Shown here: positions 7,943 to 15,369 of the stretch, piece by piece
How the letters are laid out: each line of letters opens with the position of its first letter
Position numbering within the stretch: position 1 is the stretch's first letter
Assembly (NCBI GenBank): GCA_029945665.1
Contig: JAQSCZ010000010.1
Coordinates: forward strand, 8,812-43,409
DNA length: 34,598 nucleotides
Direction: 5' to 3'
Origin: a bacterium
GTDB lineage: Bacteria; Bacteroidota; Bacteroidia; NS11-12g; UBA955
Notes under the pieces: model-generated
Seen by the model: the letters and a program-made list of their open reading frames with translations, nothing else
The model's database searches: none
Told to the model about the DNA's origin: nothing
Program-made: the position numbers and the translations under genes

Positions 7943-9188
7943 CTAGAGACTCAAATGCTCAGCTAGCACCCAAGCTTCGCTCCAAGCCGCTTGGAAATTA
8001 AAGCCTCCGGTGAGTGCATCAATGTTTAAGACTTCACCCGCAAAGTATAAACCAGGCACCAATTTGCTTTGCATGGTTTTAAAATCTATTTCTTTTAAAT
8101 CAATGCCACCTGCTGTTACAAATTCATCTTTAAAAGTACTCTTTCCTTTTACTTGTAATTGAAAAGCCGTTAAGCCTATGCATATTAGTTGTAGGTCTTT
8201 TTTAGAAATATCTGCCCAAGTCACTGTATCATTAATTAGAGTCGTTTGAACGAGTGCTTTCCAAAAAACGACTGGGTAAATTGTAAATTGATGTCGTGCT
8301 TACTTGTTTCTTTGGATTTAATTTTCTTTGTGCATTCAATACATTTAACACCGTTTCTTCCTTGGCTTCATCACAAAAATTAAGTGCAATATCAAATTCG
8401 TAATTCTGGTGGTTAAGCAAACGTGCCCCAACTGCTGAAAGTTTCAGTATGGCTGGTCCACTAAGGCCCCAATGGGTAAAAAGCAGTGACCCTTTTTGTT
8501 CTAAGTCAGCGGCATTCAAACCCAATTTTTTGATAAGGGTTTTCTCAACTTGTAATTTTACCGAAACATTCGGAATGGCTACACCCTGCAATTGTTGAAT
8601 AAGTGGATGTTGAATATTAAATGTGAATAACGACGGCACGGGGGCTACCAAAGTATGCCCAAATGTTTTGAGCAGTTGCCAAAAATAATTGCTGCTGCCT
8701 GTAGCTATGACAATTTGTTTGGCTTCTATCTGCTCGTTTTCGCCATGAATTATAAAAGAATGTTCACCCTTTTCGATCGATTGCACAGGGTAATTTATTT
8801 GAATTTTAATTTGATGCTTCTCACATTCATTCAAAAAACAATTGACGATAGTTTCCGAACTATCTGTAACAGGAAACATCCTTCCATCGCTTTCCGTCTT
8901 CAGTTCTACACCTTTCTCTTTGAACCATTGAATGGTTTCCGATGGCGCAAACTGATTAAAAATCGCGAGCAATTCCTTCTTACCCCTAGGGTAAAATGTT
9001 ATAAGGTCTTTAGGTGAAAAACAGGCATGTGTAACATTGCAGCGACCACCGCCACTAATTCGTACTTTACCTAAAACAGTTTTTGTTTTTTCTAATATAG
9101 CAACCTTTAAATGTGGGTGCTTTATTTTGATATTGATGGCTGCAAAGAAACCAGCGGCTCCTCCACCGATAACAGCAATATCTAACAT
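7943..9188 (-). pseudogene. BaiN/YhiN (HI0933-like) flavoprotein, interrupted by a one-base frameshift
   Basis: The N-terminal 318 codons (8232-9188) carry the Rossmann motif (AVIGGGAAGFFAA) and the family signature RISGGGRCNVTHA. The C-terminal part continues in another frame down to 7943 and carries VTAGGIDLKEIDFKTMQSK, GLYFAGEVLNIDALTGG and NFQAAWSEAW, also typical of the family. Deleting one T from the T6 run on the minus strand (A6 at 8273-8278) restores a single frame reading PSRFWKALVQTT and on into the C-terminal half, for a normal full length of about 414 residues. The family consists of FAD enzymes that reduce C=C bonds. Either the gene is recently broken or the base is a homopolymer sequencing error. 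It is the last gene of pssA-purS-baiN, 7 nt after purS. Confidence 0.88.
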
Positions 9189-9195
9189 CTTATCG

Positions 9196-9447
9196 TTATA
9201 TAGCTGAGATATGGATGTGGTAACTTTCCATCACCAAATTGGCCAACAATTTTTTGCAAGCATTTTCAGCTTGCTCTTTCGCAGCCATTTCGCTTTCTGA
9301 TTCAACTTCGTAATTAATATGTTTACCTACTCTCACATTGTCTAAGGTAGTAAAACCAATATTGTGCAATCCATTGGTTACGGCTTTACCTTGTGGATCT
9401 AATAATTCTTTACGCGGCATGATATCTATCTCTACTAAAAATTTCAT
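9196..9447 (-). CDS. purS: Phosphoribosylformylglycinamidine synthase subunit PurS
   Basis: 83 residues, the length of PurS. It begins MKFLVEIDIMPRKELLDPQG with the family motif KAVTNGLHNIGF, followed by VRVGKHI and ending in a short beta strand. PurS joins PurL and PurQ to form FGAM synthase, step 4 of purine synthesis; neither partner is in the window. The start codon overlaps the stop of pssA by 4 nt (ATGA, 9444-9447), so the two are probably translationally coupled. Pairing with a phospholipid gene is a matter of operon organisation, not shared pathway. Confidence 0.93.
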   Translation of the reverse strand: MKFLVEIDIMPRKELLDPQGKAVTNGLHNIGFTTLDNVRVGKHINYEVESESEMAAKEQAENACKKLLANLVMESYHIHISAI

Positions 9448-10148
9448 TTTTTCTTATTTGTTGCAAAATTAATGATAACTGAAGACAAAACATAAAAACA
9501 ATAAATGATTGGGATGGACAACCATTGAAATAAAAGTACAGCAAGGATTGAAAACCCTAGTAACATCAATTGTTGCCAATAATCTTTAAGCGGACCTTTT
9601 TTTAATTTTAAAGCAGGTAAAGGGATTTCGCTCACCAATAAAAGCGATATAATAGCACAAAAAAGAACAAAGTAAATACCGTTGGTAAAAATGCTTTCGA
9701 ATACTGCTGGATGACTAATGCGTATGAATGCCCAGGAGGCTACCATTACGCCAGTGATAGGTGTTGGTACACCAATAAAGGAAGTTGATTGGCGGGTATC
9801 TATATTGAATTTGGCTAAACGGTAAGATGAGAAAACTGCGAGTAATAAGAATGCGAATTTTTCGTAACCTAAATTGTAATGGATGCCGAATACATAGAGC
9901 ATAAAGGCAGGAGCAACACCAAATGTAACAAGGTCGGACAAGGAGTCTAATTGTTTACCAAGCTCGCCACTTACCTTAAATAATCGGGCCATAAAGCCAT
10001 CAAAAAAATCGAGCACAGTGGCCAGTAAAATAAACCAGGTGGCCCTTTCAAACTGACTGTCTGAAATAAGGATGATGGCAATAACGCCACAACACAGATT
10101 GCCTAGTGTAAAAAGATTGGGAATCTGTTTTTTGATAGCATCAAACAT
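9444..10148 (-). CDS. pssA: CDP-diacylglycerol--serine O-phosphatidyltransferase
   Basis: 234 residues with about six to eight hydrophobic segments. It catalyses CDP-diacylglycerol + serine to phosphatidylserine + CMP in the inner membrane, leading to phosphatidylethanolamine. The CDP-alcohol phosphotransferase motif is complete: Asp47, Asp50-Gly51, Ala54-Arg55, Gly64, Asp68 and Asp72 (DFFDGFMARLFK, then GKQLDSLSD). The opening KKQIPNLFTLGNLCCG matches bacterial type II (membrane) PssA. It is the first gene of the leftward operon pssA-purS-baiN and has a consensus promoter whose -7 box ends only 5 nt before the ATG. Confidence 0.93.
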   Translation of the reverse strand: MFDAIKKQIPNLFTLGNLCCGVIAIILISDSQFERATWFILLATVLDFFDGFMARLFKVSGELGKQLDSLSDLVTFGVAPAFMLYVFGIHYNLGYEKFAFLLLAVFSSYRLAKFNIDTRQSTSFIGVPTPITGVMVASWAFIRISHPAVFESIFTNGIYFVLFCAIISLLLVSEIPLPALKLKKGPLKDYWQQLMLLGFSILAVLLFQWLSIPIIYCFYVLSSVIINFATNKKK

Positions 10149-10153
10149 AGGAG

Positions 10154-10186
10154 CAAAAGTAAAGGGAAAAGGGTAGGTTTGCCAAA
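10154..10186 (-). promoter_or_regulatory. Promoter of pssA-purS-baiN
   Basis: On the minus strand TTTG (10183-10186), a 21-nt spacer and TACTTTTG (10154-10161) match the Bacteroidota consensus. Only 5 nt separate the -7 box from the pssA ATG, which predicts a leaderless or nearly leaderless transcript. Confidence 0.7.
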
Positions 10187-10257
10187 TACAGTCGATAAAT
10201 ATTGGAAATTTGATGAGATTTAGAAATGATTAACCCAAAGAATACATTTTATTTACA

Positions 10258-11286
10258 TTAATTAAATGCATTAATTTTTAAATAATTTTTGAGAAATATT
10301 TTATATGTCTTGCCCTCATATAAATACATAAATTCAATGTTGTCATTTTTAAATAAGTCTGCTTTTGTTAATTCAACTGGAATAAATTGAATGACTGATT
10401 TTTTAAGCATCTTAGAAAAAATGAAATAGTCATAATCAGCTCTTTTGTACTCAACGGAATTCATGCCATATTTTTTGACAGATGATTTGCGAAACGGATA
10501 AAATGAAATTATATTTGAGTCTATCTGCAAAGCGTCTAATGGCGCATATATCCAAATTTTGTCAACTGAAGGATTTGATTTTTTTATTATAGTATCCATA
10601 AGAGTAATGCAATACTTAAAATTGTTTTTCGAATATTCGTTAAATTTATGATGCCCATCAGTTAGTAAAAAATAAGTTTCCTTATTCAACATTTTTTGTC
10701 TTCTATACTCGGATAGGAGAAATTCGTAAGGAATAACTTTGTCAGAACGCTGCGAACAAAAAATGATCTTTTTTTCGACAATATTTTGATAATCTACCGT
10801 CTTCTGAAAATTACTGTATTGTGGATAGCCATTGAAAATAATTAATCCATCATACCGTTGAGGATTGTTGTAGAAAATTTGATAGGCACCTGTTCCTCCA
10901 TCTGAAAATCCAGTGAGAAATATTTTTGATTGGTCAGTATTGTTTATTTTAATCAATGTGTCAATGTATTGTTTGCCTTGGTCTTCTAGCCAATTAAATT
11001 CATTGTATGATATAGGTAAAATTAGATCGAAACCCGCATTATTAAAGGAAGCAATAAAATCCATATTATTTTCTAATAGGGTTTCGATATTTACGGGCGT
11101 GTTTTCTTTGCAGTTTTTATATTGACTGACGGCTCCATGCAAGAAAATGAGTAAGCCCTTTTTGGATATATTGCTAGGGGAAAAGTAATAGTAGAGTATT
11201 TGTTTATTTATTTCGACCTTGCGCAATTCTGCACCTTTCAAGTGCATAAAACTTACTAAGAAGAAAATTACTAAAAAGCGAATCAT
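10258..11286 (-). CDS. Secreted alpha/beta-hydrolase-fold protein
   Basis: 342 residues. A signal peptide is visible (MIRFLVIFFLVSFMHLKGA, cleavage near 19). The fold is suggested by GLLIFLHG (oxyanion region, His50-Gly51), the nucleophile elbow TGFSDGGTGAY with Ser128, a probable acid at Asp182 (SQRSDKVIP) and a His in TDGHHKF (212/213), so the triad looks complete. This resembles PHB-depolymerase/esterase or 'predicted peptidase' hydrolases. After about residue 235 there is a further 100-residue segment I do not recognise. The gene is more AT-rich than the housekeeping genes. It is the last of a four-gene leftward operon and starts 4 nt after the preceding stop. Substrate unknown. Confidence 0.7.
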   Translation of the reverse strand: MIRFLVIFFLVSFMHLKGAELRKVEINKQILYYYFSPSNISKKGLLIFLHGAVSQYKNCKENTPVNIETLLENNMDFIASFNNAGFDLILPISYNEFNWLEDQGKQYIDTLIKINNTDQSKIFLTGFSDGGTGAYQIFYNNPQRYDGLIIFNGYPQYSNFQKTVDYQNIVEKKIIFCSQRSDKVIPYEFLLSEYRRQKMLNKETYFLLTDGHHKFNEYSKNNFKYCITLMDTIIKKSNPSVDKIWIYAPLDALQIDSNIISFYPFRKSSVKKYGMNSVEYKRADYDYFIFSKMLKKSVIQFIPVELTKADLFKNDNIEFMYLYEGKTYKIFLKNYLKINAFN

Positions 11287-11290
11287 ATAA

Positions 11291-11770
11291 TTAAAAATCA
11301 GGACAACCCATTGGTTTAAATTTACGCACTTTTTTCTTTCTTCTGAATAAGCCCTTTTTTTCTTTTTTTACAACCCTGGTACTATCGCTTGTTTTTATTT
11401 TAGCTGTATTCATGTTTGGTGTCGACTTCACAGGAACGGCAATGGTGGTGCTGTCTTTTTTAGGGGTAACGGTTTGTGACTTCAAAGGTTTTACATTAAA
11501 CCCAAAGAAGGATAGGAGGGTAAGTAAATAGAACAGAAATTGCCTTTGATATGGCATTTTAGAATTTGGTTGCAGATGAGCCTCATTGAATATACCGCAT
11601 ATTCCGGGTTTTAAATTGGCAATTACTTCTTCAATGGTTTGATTGCTATAATCTATTATGGTTTTAGAACACGATTGGCAATGAAAATTCGAACCATTTT
11701 TTTGCAATCTGGAAATTAGCATAGGACAAGGGTTAGAAAGTTGTATCTTGTGATTTGTGTTCTCTTTCAT
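11291..11770 (-). CDS. Hypothetical membrane protein with N-terminal Cys motif (Bacteroidota family)
   Basis: 159 residues from the ATG giving MKENTNHKIQL; a longer frame to 11797 would overlap the upstream gene and is less likely. The N-terminal 60 residues carry NPCPMLISRLQKNGSNFHCQSCSKTIIDYS, abbreviated: Cys, then FHCQSCSKTIIDYS. This Cys...CxxC motif is shared by many Bacteroidota proteins and probably binds a metal or acts as a redox site. A hydrophobic helix follows (about 75-94), then a Thr/Ser/Lys-rich tail ending in a very basic stretch (GLFRRKKKVRKFK). The function is unknown. It sits 4 nt after the upstream 3-TM gene and 4 nt before the hydrolase gene. Confidence 0.6.
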   Translation of the reverse strand: MKENTNHKIQLSNPCPMLISRLQKNGSNFHCQSCSKTIIDYSNQTIEEVIANLKPGICGIFNEAHLQPNSKMPYQRQFLFYLLTLLSFFGFNVKPLKSQTVTPKKDSTTIAVPVKSTPNMNTAKIKTSDSTRVVKKEKKGLFRRKKKVRKFKPMGCPDF

Positions 11771-11774
11771 GATA

Positions 11775-12077
11775 TTAAATATGGTTATTAATTTCAATGG
11801 CGAGTAAAATAATAGCCATTATAAACAAAGATATGATAAAAATATTGCCTGTTATACCAATTTTGTTTTTGCGCTTTTCTATATAATCATTTGCCTTAAA
11901 AGTTATGCCATTTATCACACCTATTATTGAAAGTGAGAATGAACTTAATAGCAAGAGGCCAAGAAAAAATAGCATGTCAAATCCATCAATACTTAAAAAA
12001 TAGAATAAGGTTGCAAAAAATAAGAGTATAATGGAAGTTACAAACAAATTAAAAGCAACGGTTGGTGCATTTTTCAT
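11775..12077 (-). CDS. Hypothetical small integral membrane protein
   Basis: 100 residues with three hydrophobic helices (about 7-28, 34-56 and 73-93) separated by short loops; the second loop is basic (KANDYIEKRKNK). No family recognised. It starts 7 nt after the DUF4349 gene and ends 4 nt before the Cys-motif gene, so it belongs to the same leftward operon. The tight spacing is the best evidence that it is a real gene. Confidence 0.6.
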   Translation of the reverse strand: MKNAPTVAFNLFVTSIILLFFATLFYFLSIDGFDMLFFLGLLLLSSFSLSIIGVINGITFKANDYIEKRKNKIGITGNIFIISLFIMAIILLAIEINNHI

Positions 12078-12084
12078 TTGGTAA

Positions 12085-12975
12085 TTACGATTTGTTTTTC
12101 ATCCTTTTAAGAATGCGTCTTATCATTTTATACGCTATAAAAAGAATGAGCAGCCATGGCCATATTACAAATAAGCCGACAATAAAATCGACTAAGCCCG
12201 ACCATCCATTGCTTAATGCGCTCTTAATTCTTTCAGTAAATTTGTCTTTTTGTGCGGGCTTGTAAACATATTCTTTTGTCTTAAAGAGGGTAATAGTCAA
12301 AGTGCTAAAAGCCACTTGGTCGTTAAGGAATTTCAATCGTCCTTCTGAACTTTCTATTTCCTCTTGCAAGGTTCTTATATTCTCGTCTATGGATAAAATG
12401 TCTTCTATTTTTTGTGCCTTGGTTAATAGCTCTTGATAGCGTTTCATATACGCGCGCTTGTTTTCCAAGCGGGTAGCAATATCTAAATACTCTTCGGTAA
12501 CATCGCGTGCTTGAATATTCTTATTTGTAATTTCATCGCCACCGCTTTCAATACCACTGATTAGTTTTTCGAAATTTTCGGCAGGAATTCTAATTTTTAA
12601 TTCATAGCGAATTTGAGCGTCGTTGTTTTGTAAATCTTCCAATTCATAATAGGCATTCAAAGTTTTTAATAAAGCATCGAATCTTTTTTTAGATTCCGCA
12701 ATATTATCTGTTTTAATACCCATGGTACCGTCTTTGACAATTTTCTTCTGGGTAGTTGTTTGCTCTATTCGTAATTGATCAGGTATAGGTTCTCCTGTTG
12801 CATCGGTCCGCATTTCAAGCATTTTTGGATCCATTGCAGTTTGAACAGCGACAGGGGCAGCAGCCAAATGATCCGATTCGGACGATTTGAATGAATTGGA
12901 ATCTTGTTCGGGTTTGGCATTGTTGCAAGCCGAAAGAAGACTGGCAAAGACAACTACAAGAATAAAATGACGCAT
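12085..12975 (-). CDS. DUF4349 lipoprotein
   Basis: 296 residues from the ATG giving MRHFILVVVFASLLSAC, a lipoprotein signal with lipobox LSAC; the upstream in-frame Met (13014) would bury this signal and is rejected. The middle holds the DUF4349 pattern: KKIVKDGTMGIKTDNI, RIPAENFEKLISGI, then a long coiled coil (TRLENKRAYMKRYQELL to IESSEGRLKFLNDQ), and a closing beta strand AFSTLTITLF. A C-terminal hydrophobic helix with basic end (WPWLLILFIAYKMIRRILKR) would anchor it a second time. The domain's function is not known. It heads a four-gene operon. Confidence 0.85.
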   Translation of the reverse strand: MRHFILVVVFASLLSACNNAKPEQDSNSFKSSESDHLAAAPVAVQTAMDPKMLEMRTDATGEPIPDQLRIEQTTTQKKIVKDGTMGIKTDNIAESKKRFDALLKTLNAYYELEDLQNNDAQIRYELKIRIPAENFEKLISGIESGGDEITNKNIQARDVTEEYLDIATRLENKRAYMKRYQELLTKAQKIEDILSIDENIRTLQEEIESSEGRLKFLNDQVAFSTLTITLFKTKEYVYKPAQKDKFTERIKSALSNGWSGLVDFIVGLFVIWPWLLILFIAYKMIRRILKRMKNKS

Positions 12976-13193
12976 ATAAATTGATTTTTTATGTTTAGAC
13001 CAATAACTAAACAATGGGCAATTTAGTATATTTTAAATCAAATTTCCCACATAAAGGCATTTGATGTTTTTAATAAGTGTTTAATAGAATCGAAATTTGA
13101 AAGAAATTTTGGTGAACCGATTCCGCTTGCTAATAAGACACCAATTTAGCAATGGATCCGTATGGGAACTTATAACATATAAAATCAAGAAAT

Positions 13194-13226
13194 AAACCTT
13201 TAATCATACATGTTGATCAAAGGTTT
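13194..13226 (-). terminator. Terminator-like hairpin after the pseudo-receiver gene
   Basis: The plus strand arms AAACCTTTAATCA (13194-13206) and TGATCAAAGGTTT (13214-13226) are complementary at 12 of 13 positions. On the minus strand the hairpin lies just downstream of the gene ending at 13248 and is followed by an AT-rich tail, not a pure T run. Confidence 0.6.
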
Positions 13227-13247
13227 TCTATTCTATTAGATTATTTA

Positions 13248-13556
13248 TTAAGCAGCCTCTTTAGGCATTGCCGCTTCCATATCTGAAATCAAAGTGCCAA
13301 TCGCACCGAAGTGTTGGAAAATAATGATATCAGGATTCTTTTCTGTAAAAGCAGCTCTTAATTTAATGCCACTTTCTACTTCAATACCTCCACCTAATAA
13401 GGCCATGTCGAAGGTGTTGTTGTTGCACATTTCAATTGCATTCTCGTCGGTAATACTGCCTTTGCCTATCCAGTTTTCGTGCGCGTTGATTAGATGCAAT
13501 ACCTTTTCCATCGTCTCTTGATGACGACCAATTACTAATATTTGTTTTTTTGTCAT
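13248..13556 (-). CDS. Hypothetical protein with receiver-like fold, lacking the phospho-acceptor
   Basis: 102 residues. The alternation of strands and helices resembles a response-regulator receiver (KKQILVIGRHQETMEKVLHLI, then TFDMALLGGGIEVESGIKLR, then PDIIIFQHFG). The usual acidic pair after strand 1 is absent (VIGRHQ) and the phospho-acceptor Asp position reads LLGGG, so it cannot work as a normal phosphorylated receiver. The ATG overlaps the stop of the nitroreductase gene by 4 nt (13553-13556), indicating coupled translation. Role unknown; a partner or sensor of the nitroreductase operon is only a guess. Confidence 0.65.
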   Translation of the reverse strand: MTKKQILVIGRHQETMEKVLHLINAHENWIGKGSITDENAIEMCNNNTFDMALLGGGIEVESGIKLRAAFTEKNPDIIIFQHFGAIGTLISDMEAAMPKEAA

Positions 13557-14122
13557 ATCTGTTTAATAAATTCTGTTATGGGCTTTCTCACTCTTGGCGC
13601 CAATTCTCTCGATTTGAAAGGTTCTTCCAATTGTTCTGGGTCGCCTAAGTAACCCAAGGCTATAACACATGCTATTGCTTCGTTCACTTTAATTTGTAAA
13701 GCGTTTGTTAGCTGGTCGCGGTCGAAACCACCCATTGCGTGCGCTATCAGTCCCATTTCGGTGGCCTGTAAGAACAAGTGTGCATTGGCCATGCCTGTAT
13801 CGTGAAAAGCGGCCATGTTGGATTTGCCATTGCCTGCAAAATACTGGCGGGCGATTGATACAACCAAAATACTCGCATGTTTGGCCCACGGCTGATTGCC
13901 AGGTAATAAACAACTCACCAATAAATCGAATCCGGGTGTGTCCTTCTTAGCGTATATATATTCCCAAGGTTGCTCATTGCCCGCACTTGCAGCCCAACCT
14001 GCGGCTTCAAATAAGGTGTTTAAGTCCTTTTGTGAAATTTGTTTTTCGGAGAATGAACGGGCGCTCCAGCGCTTACGTATCAATTGGTTCACCGGATGAA
14101 CGGTGACGGCTTCTTTTGTCAT
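13553..14122 (-). CDS. Nitroreductase family protein
   Basis: 189 residues from the ATG giving MTKEAVTVHPVNQLI; the frame extends 5 codons further to a TTG that lies in the promoter box and is rejected. Nitroreductases are FMN enzymes that reduce nitro groups, quinones or related compounds with NAD(P)H. Signatures: IRKRWSARSFSEKQIS (FMN phosphate contact Arg-Ser-Arg-type motif), GWAASAGNEQPWEYIYA, and C-terminal GYLGDPEQLEEPFKSRELAPRVRKP, typical of the NfnB/MhqN-like members. Cytoplasmic. It overlaps the pseudo-receiver gene by ATGA. Substrate unknown. Confidence 0.9.
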   Translation of the reverse strand: MTKEAVTVHPVNQLIRKRWSARSFSEKQISQKDLNTLFEAAGWAASAGNEQPWEYIYAKKDTPGFDLLVSCLLPGNQPWAKHASILVVSIARQYFAGNGKSNMAAFHDTGMANAHLFLQATEMGLIAHAMGGFDRDQLTNALQIKVNEAIACVIALGYLGDPEQLEEPFKSRELAPRVRKPITEFIKQI

Positions 14123-14134
14123 TATAACTGTTTG

Positions 14135-14142
14135 CAAAGTTA
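14135..14142 (-). promoter_or_regulatory. -7 promoter box for the nitroreductase gene
   Basis: The minus strand reads TAACTTTG, a TAnnTTTG match 12 nt before the ATG at 14122. No -33 TTTG at the right distance. Confidence 0.45.
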
Positions 14143-14185
14143 GGTTAAAATAGGGGTATTTTTGTGATTATTTATGGATTTATTT

Positions 14186-15079
14186 TTACAATTGCATTGG
14201 CACTTCCATTAATAAAAATTCTGCCTCAGAATCGGCACTAATGGTTACTTTTTCAAAGTTCCACAAGCCATAGCCATCGCGGGTGTTTAATGCTTGTTCG
14301 CCCACTTTTATATCGCCGCTTAAATTAAAAATATACAAACCATTGCCCTTGCTTTTGATGGTATATTCTTTCGAAATACCTTTGTCAAATTTCGCTAAAT
14401 GGAACCATGCGTTCTGATGTATCCACACACCAGCATCATTGGCATTGGGCGATAGTATTTGCTGAAAAGTATTGTGGCGATCGGCTGCATTCGAGGTAAT
14501 TTGGTCGTAACGAGGGGTTACATTCTTTGTATTTGGGAACACCCAAATTTGCAAGAATTTTACCTTGCTGTCTTTGTTCTTGTTGTATTCGCTGTGCTGT
14601 ATGCCGGTGCCCGCACTCATTACTTGAATGTCGCCATTTTTAATAACTGTGACATTGTTCATGCTGTCTTTGTGCTCAAGGTCACCTTCTAATGGAATAC
14701 TAATAATTTCCATGTTGTCGTGAGGGTGATTGCCAAATCCCATGCCGCCGTCCACGGTGTCGTCATTAAGCACGCGCAAAGCGCCAAAGTGCATGCGTTC
14801 AGGATTGTAGTAATTAGCAAAACTAAATGTGTGTTTGCTGTGTAACCAGCCGTGGTTGGCATCGCCACGGGTTTCGGCTTTGTGTAAGATGGTATTTTCC
14901 ATGGTGATTGTATTGGTGTTTGGTAAGTGATTAAAACCTATGATTTGGTCGGGGTGGTTCAATTTTTCAATGGGTTGCAGTTCATCTATTTCATTAACAA
15001 TAACACTGCCCAATGTTGTAGAGGCTACGAAGGCGCCTGTTCCCATTAATCCTTTTCTTATAAAATTTTTGCGATCCAT
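14186..15079 (-). CDS. Pirin family protein with an N-terminal export-like extension
   Basis: 297 residues. The pirin domain (bicupin, iron-binding, some members quercetinases) starts near residue 60, with HSKHTFSFANYYNPERMHFG, then GFGNHPHDNMEIISIPLEG (His and Glu metal ligands), GDIQVMSAGTGIQHSEYN and a weaker C-terminal cupin. Most pirins begin at this point, but here about 59 residues precede it, with MDRKNFIRKGLMGTGAFVASTTLG, abbreviated: a KNFIRKG motif followed by a Gly/Ala/Thr-rich hydrophobic stretch. This resembles a Tat signal peptide of the Bacteroidota, although the twin arginine is Arg-Lys. An internal ATG at 14902 would give a standard cytosolic pirin, so the true start is open. 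Confidence 0.85.
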   Translation of the reverse strand: MDRKNFIRKGLMGTGAFVASTTLGSVIVNEIDELQPIEKLNHPDQIIGFNHLPNTNTITMENTILHKAETRGDANHGWLHSKHTFSFANYYNPERMHFGALRVLNDDTVDGGMGFGNHPHDNMEIISIPLEGDLEHKDSMNNVTVIKNGDIQVMSAGTGIQHSEYNKNKDSKVKFLQIWVFPNTKNVTPRYDQITSNAADRHNTFQQILSPNANDAGVWIHQNAWFHLAKFDKGISKEYTIKSKGNGLYIFNLSGDIKVGEQALNTRDGYGLWNFEKVTISADSEAEFLLMEVPMQL

Positions 15080-15369
15080 TGTGAGTGATTTGATATTACA
15101 AATTTACCACTATTGGATAGTCGTTTTCATTGACACAGGTTAAGGGATTTTTTGATTTCATGATTTTTTTTTTCAGTCACACATTGCCTGTCGAAGTGTT
15201 AGCATCGCCTATCGTTATCGGATGTAATATGAGTTTAGCCAATACCAGCTAACAGAGCCACGGGCGTTAAAGCCGTAGAAATTTCTATCATGAAAATGTT
15301 GAGAATTAGGAGAATTTATTTTCTCCAATCAAACCTTTGTCATTCGATTTTTAACTGTTGCGAATTTAC
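15080..15369. other. Intergenic stretch with a degenerate palindrome
   Basis: About 290 bases without a supported gene. It contains an imperfect palindrome CCACGGGCGTTAAAGCCGTAG (15258-15278, abbreviated: CCACGG / CCGTAG arms), similar in size to the REP-like palindromes elsewhere in the window, and a GGAGAA/TTCTCC hairpin at 15312-15330 that could end the leftward OmpA gene weakly. Confidence 0.35.

Noticed and set aside
8232-8280. Programmed frameshifting or transcript slippage in the BaiN gene
   Set aside because: A run of six is short for slippage and there is no stimulatory element; a mutation or sequencing error is simpler.
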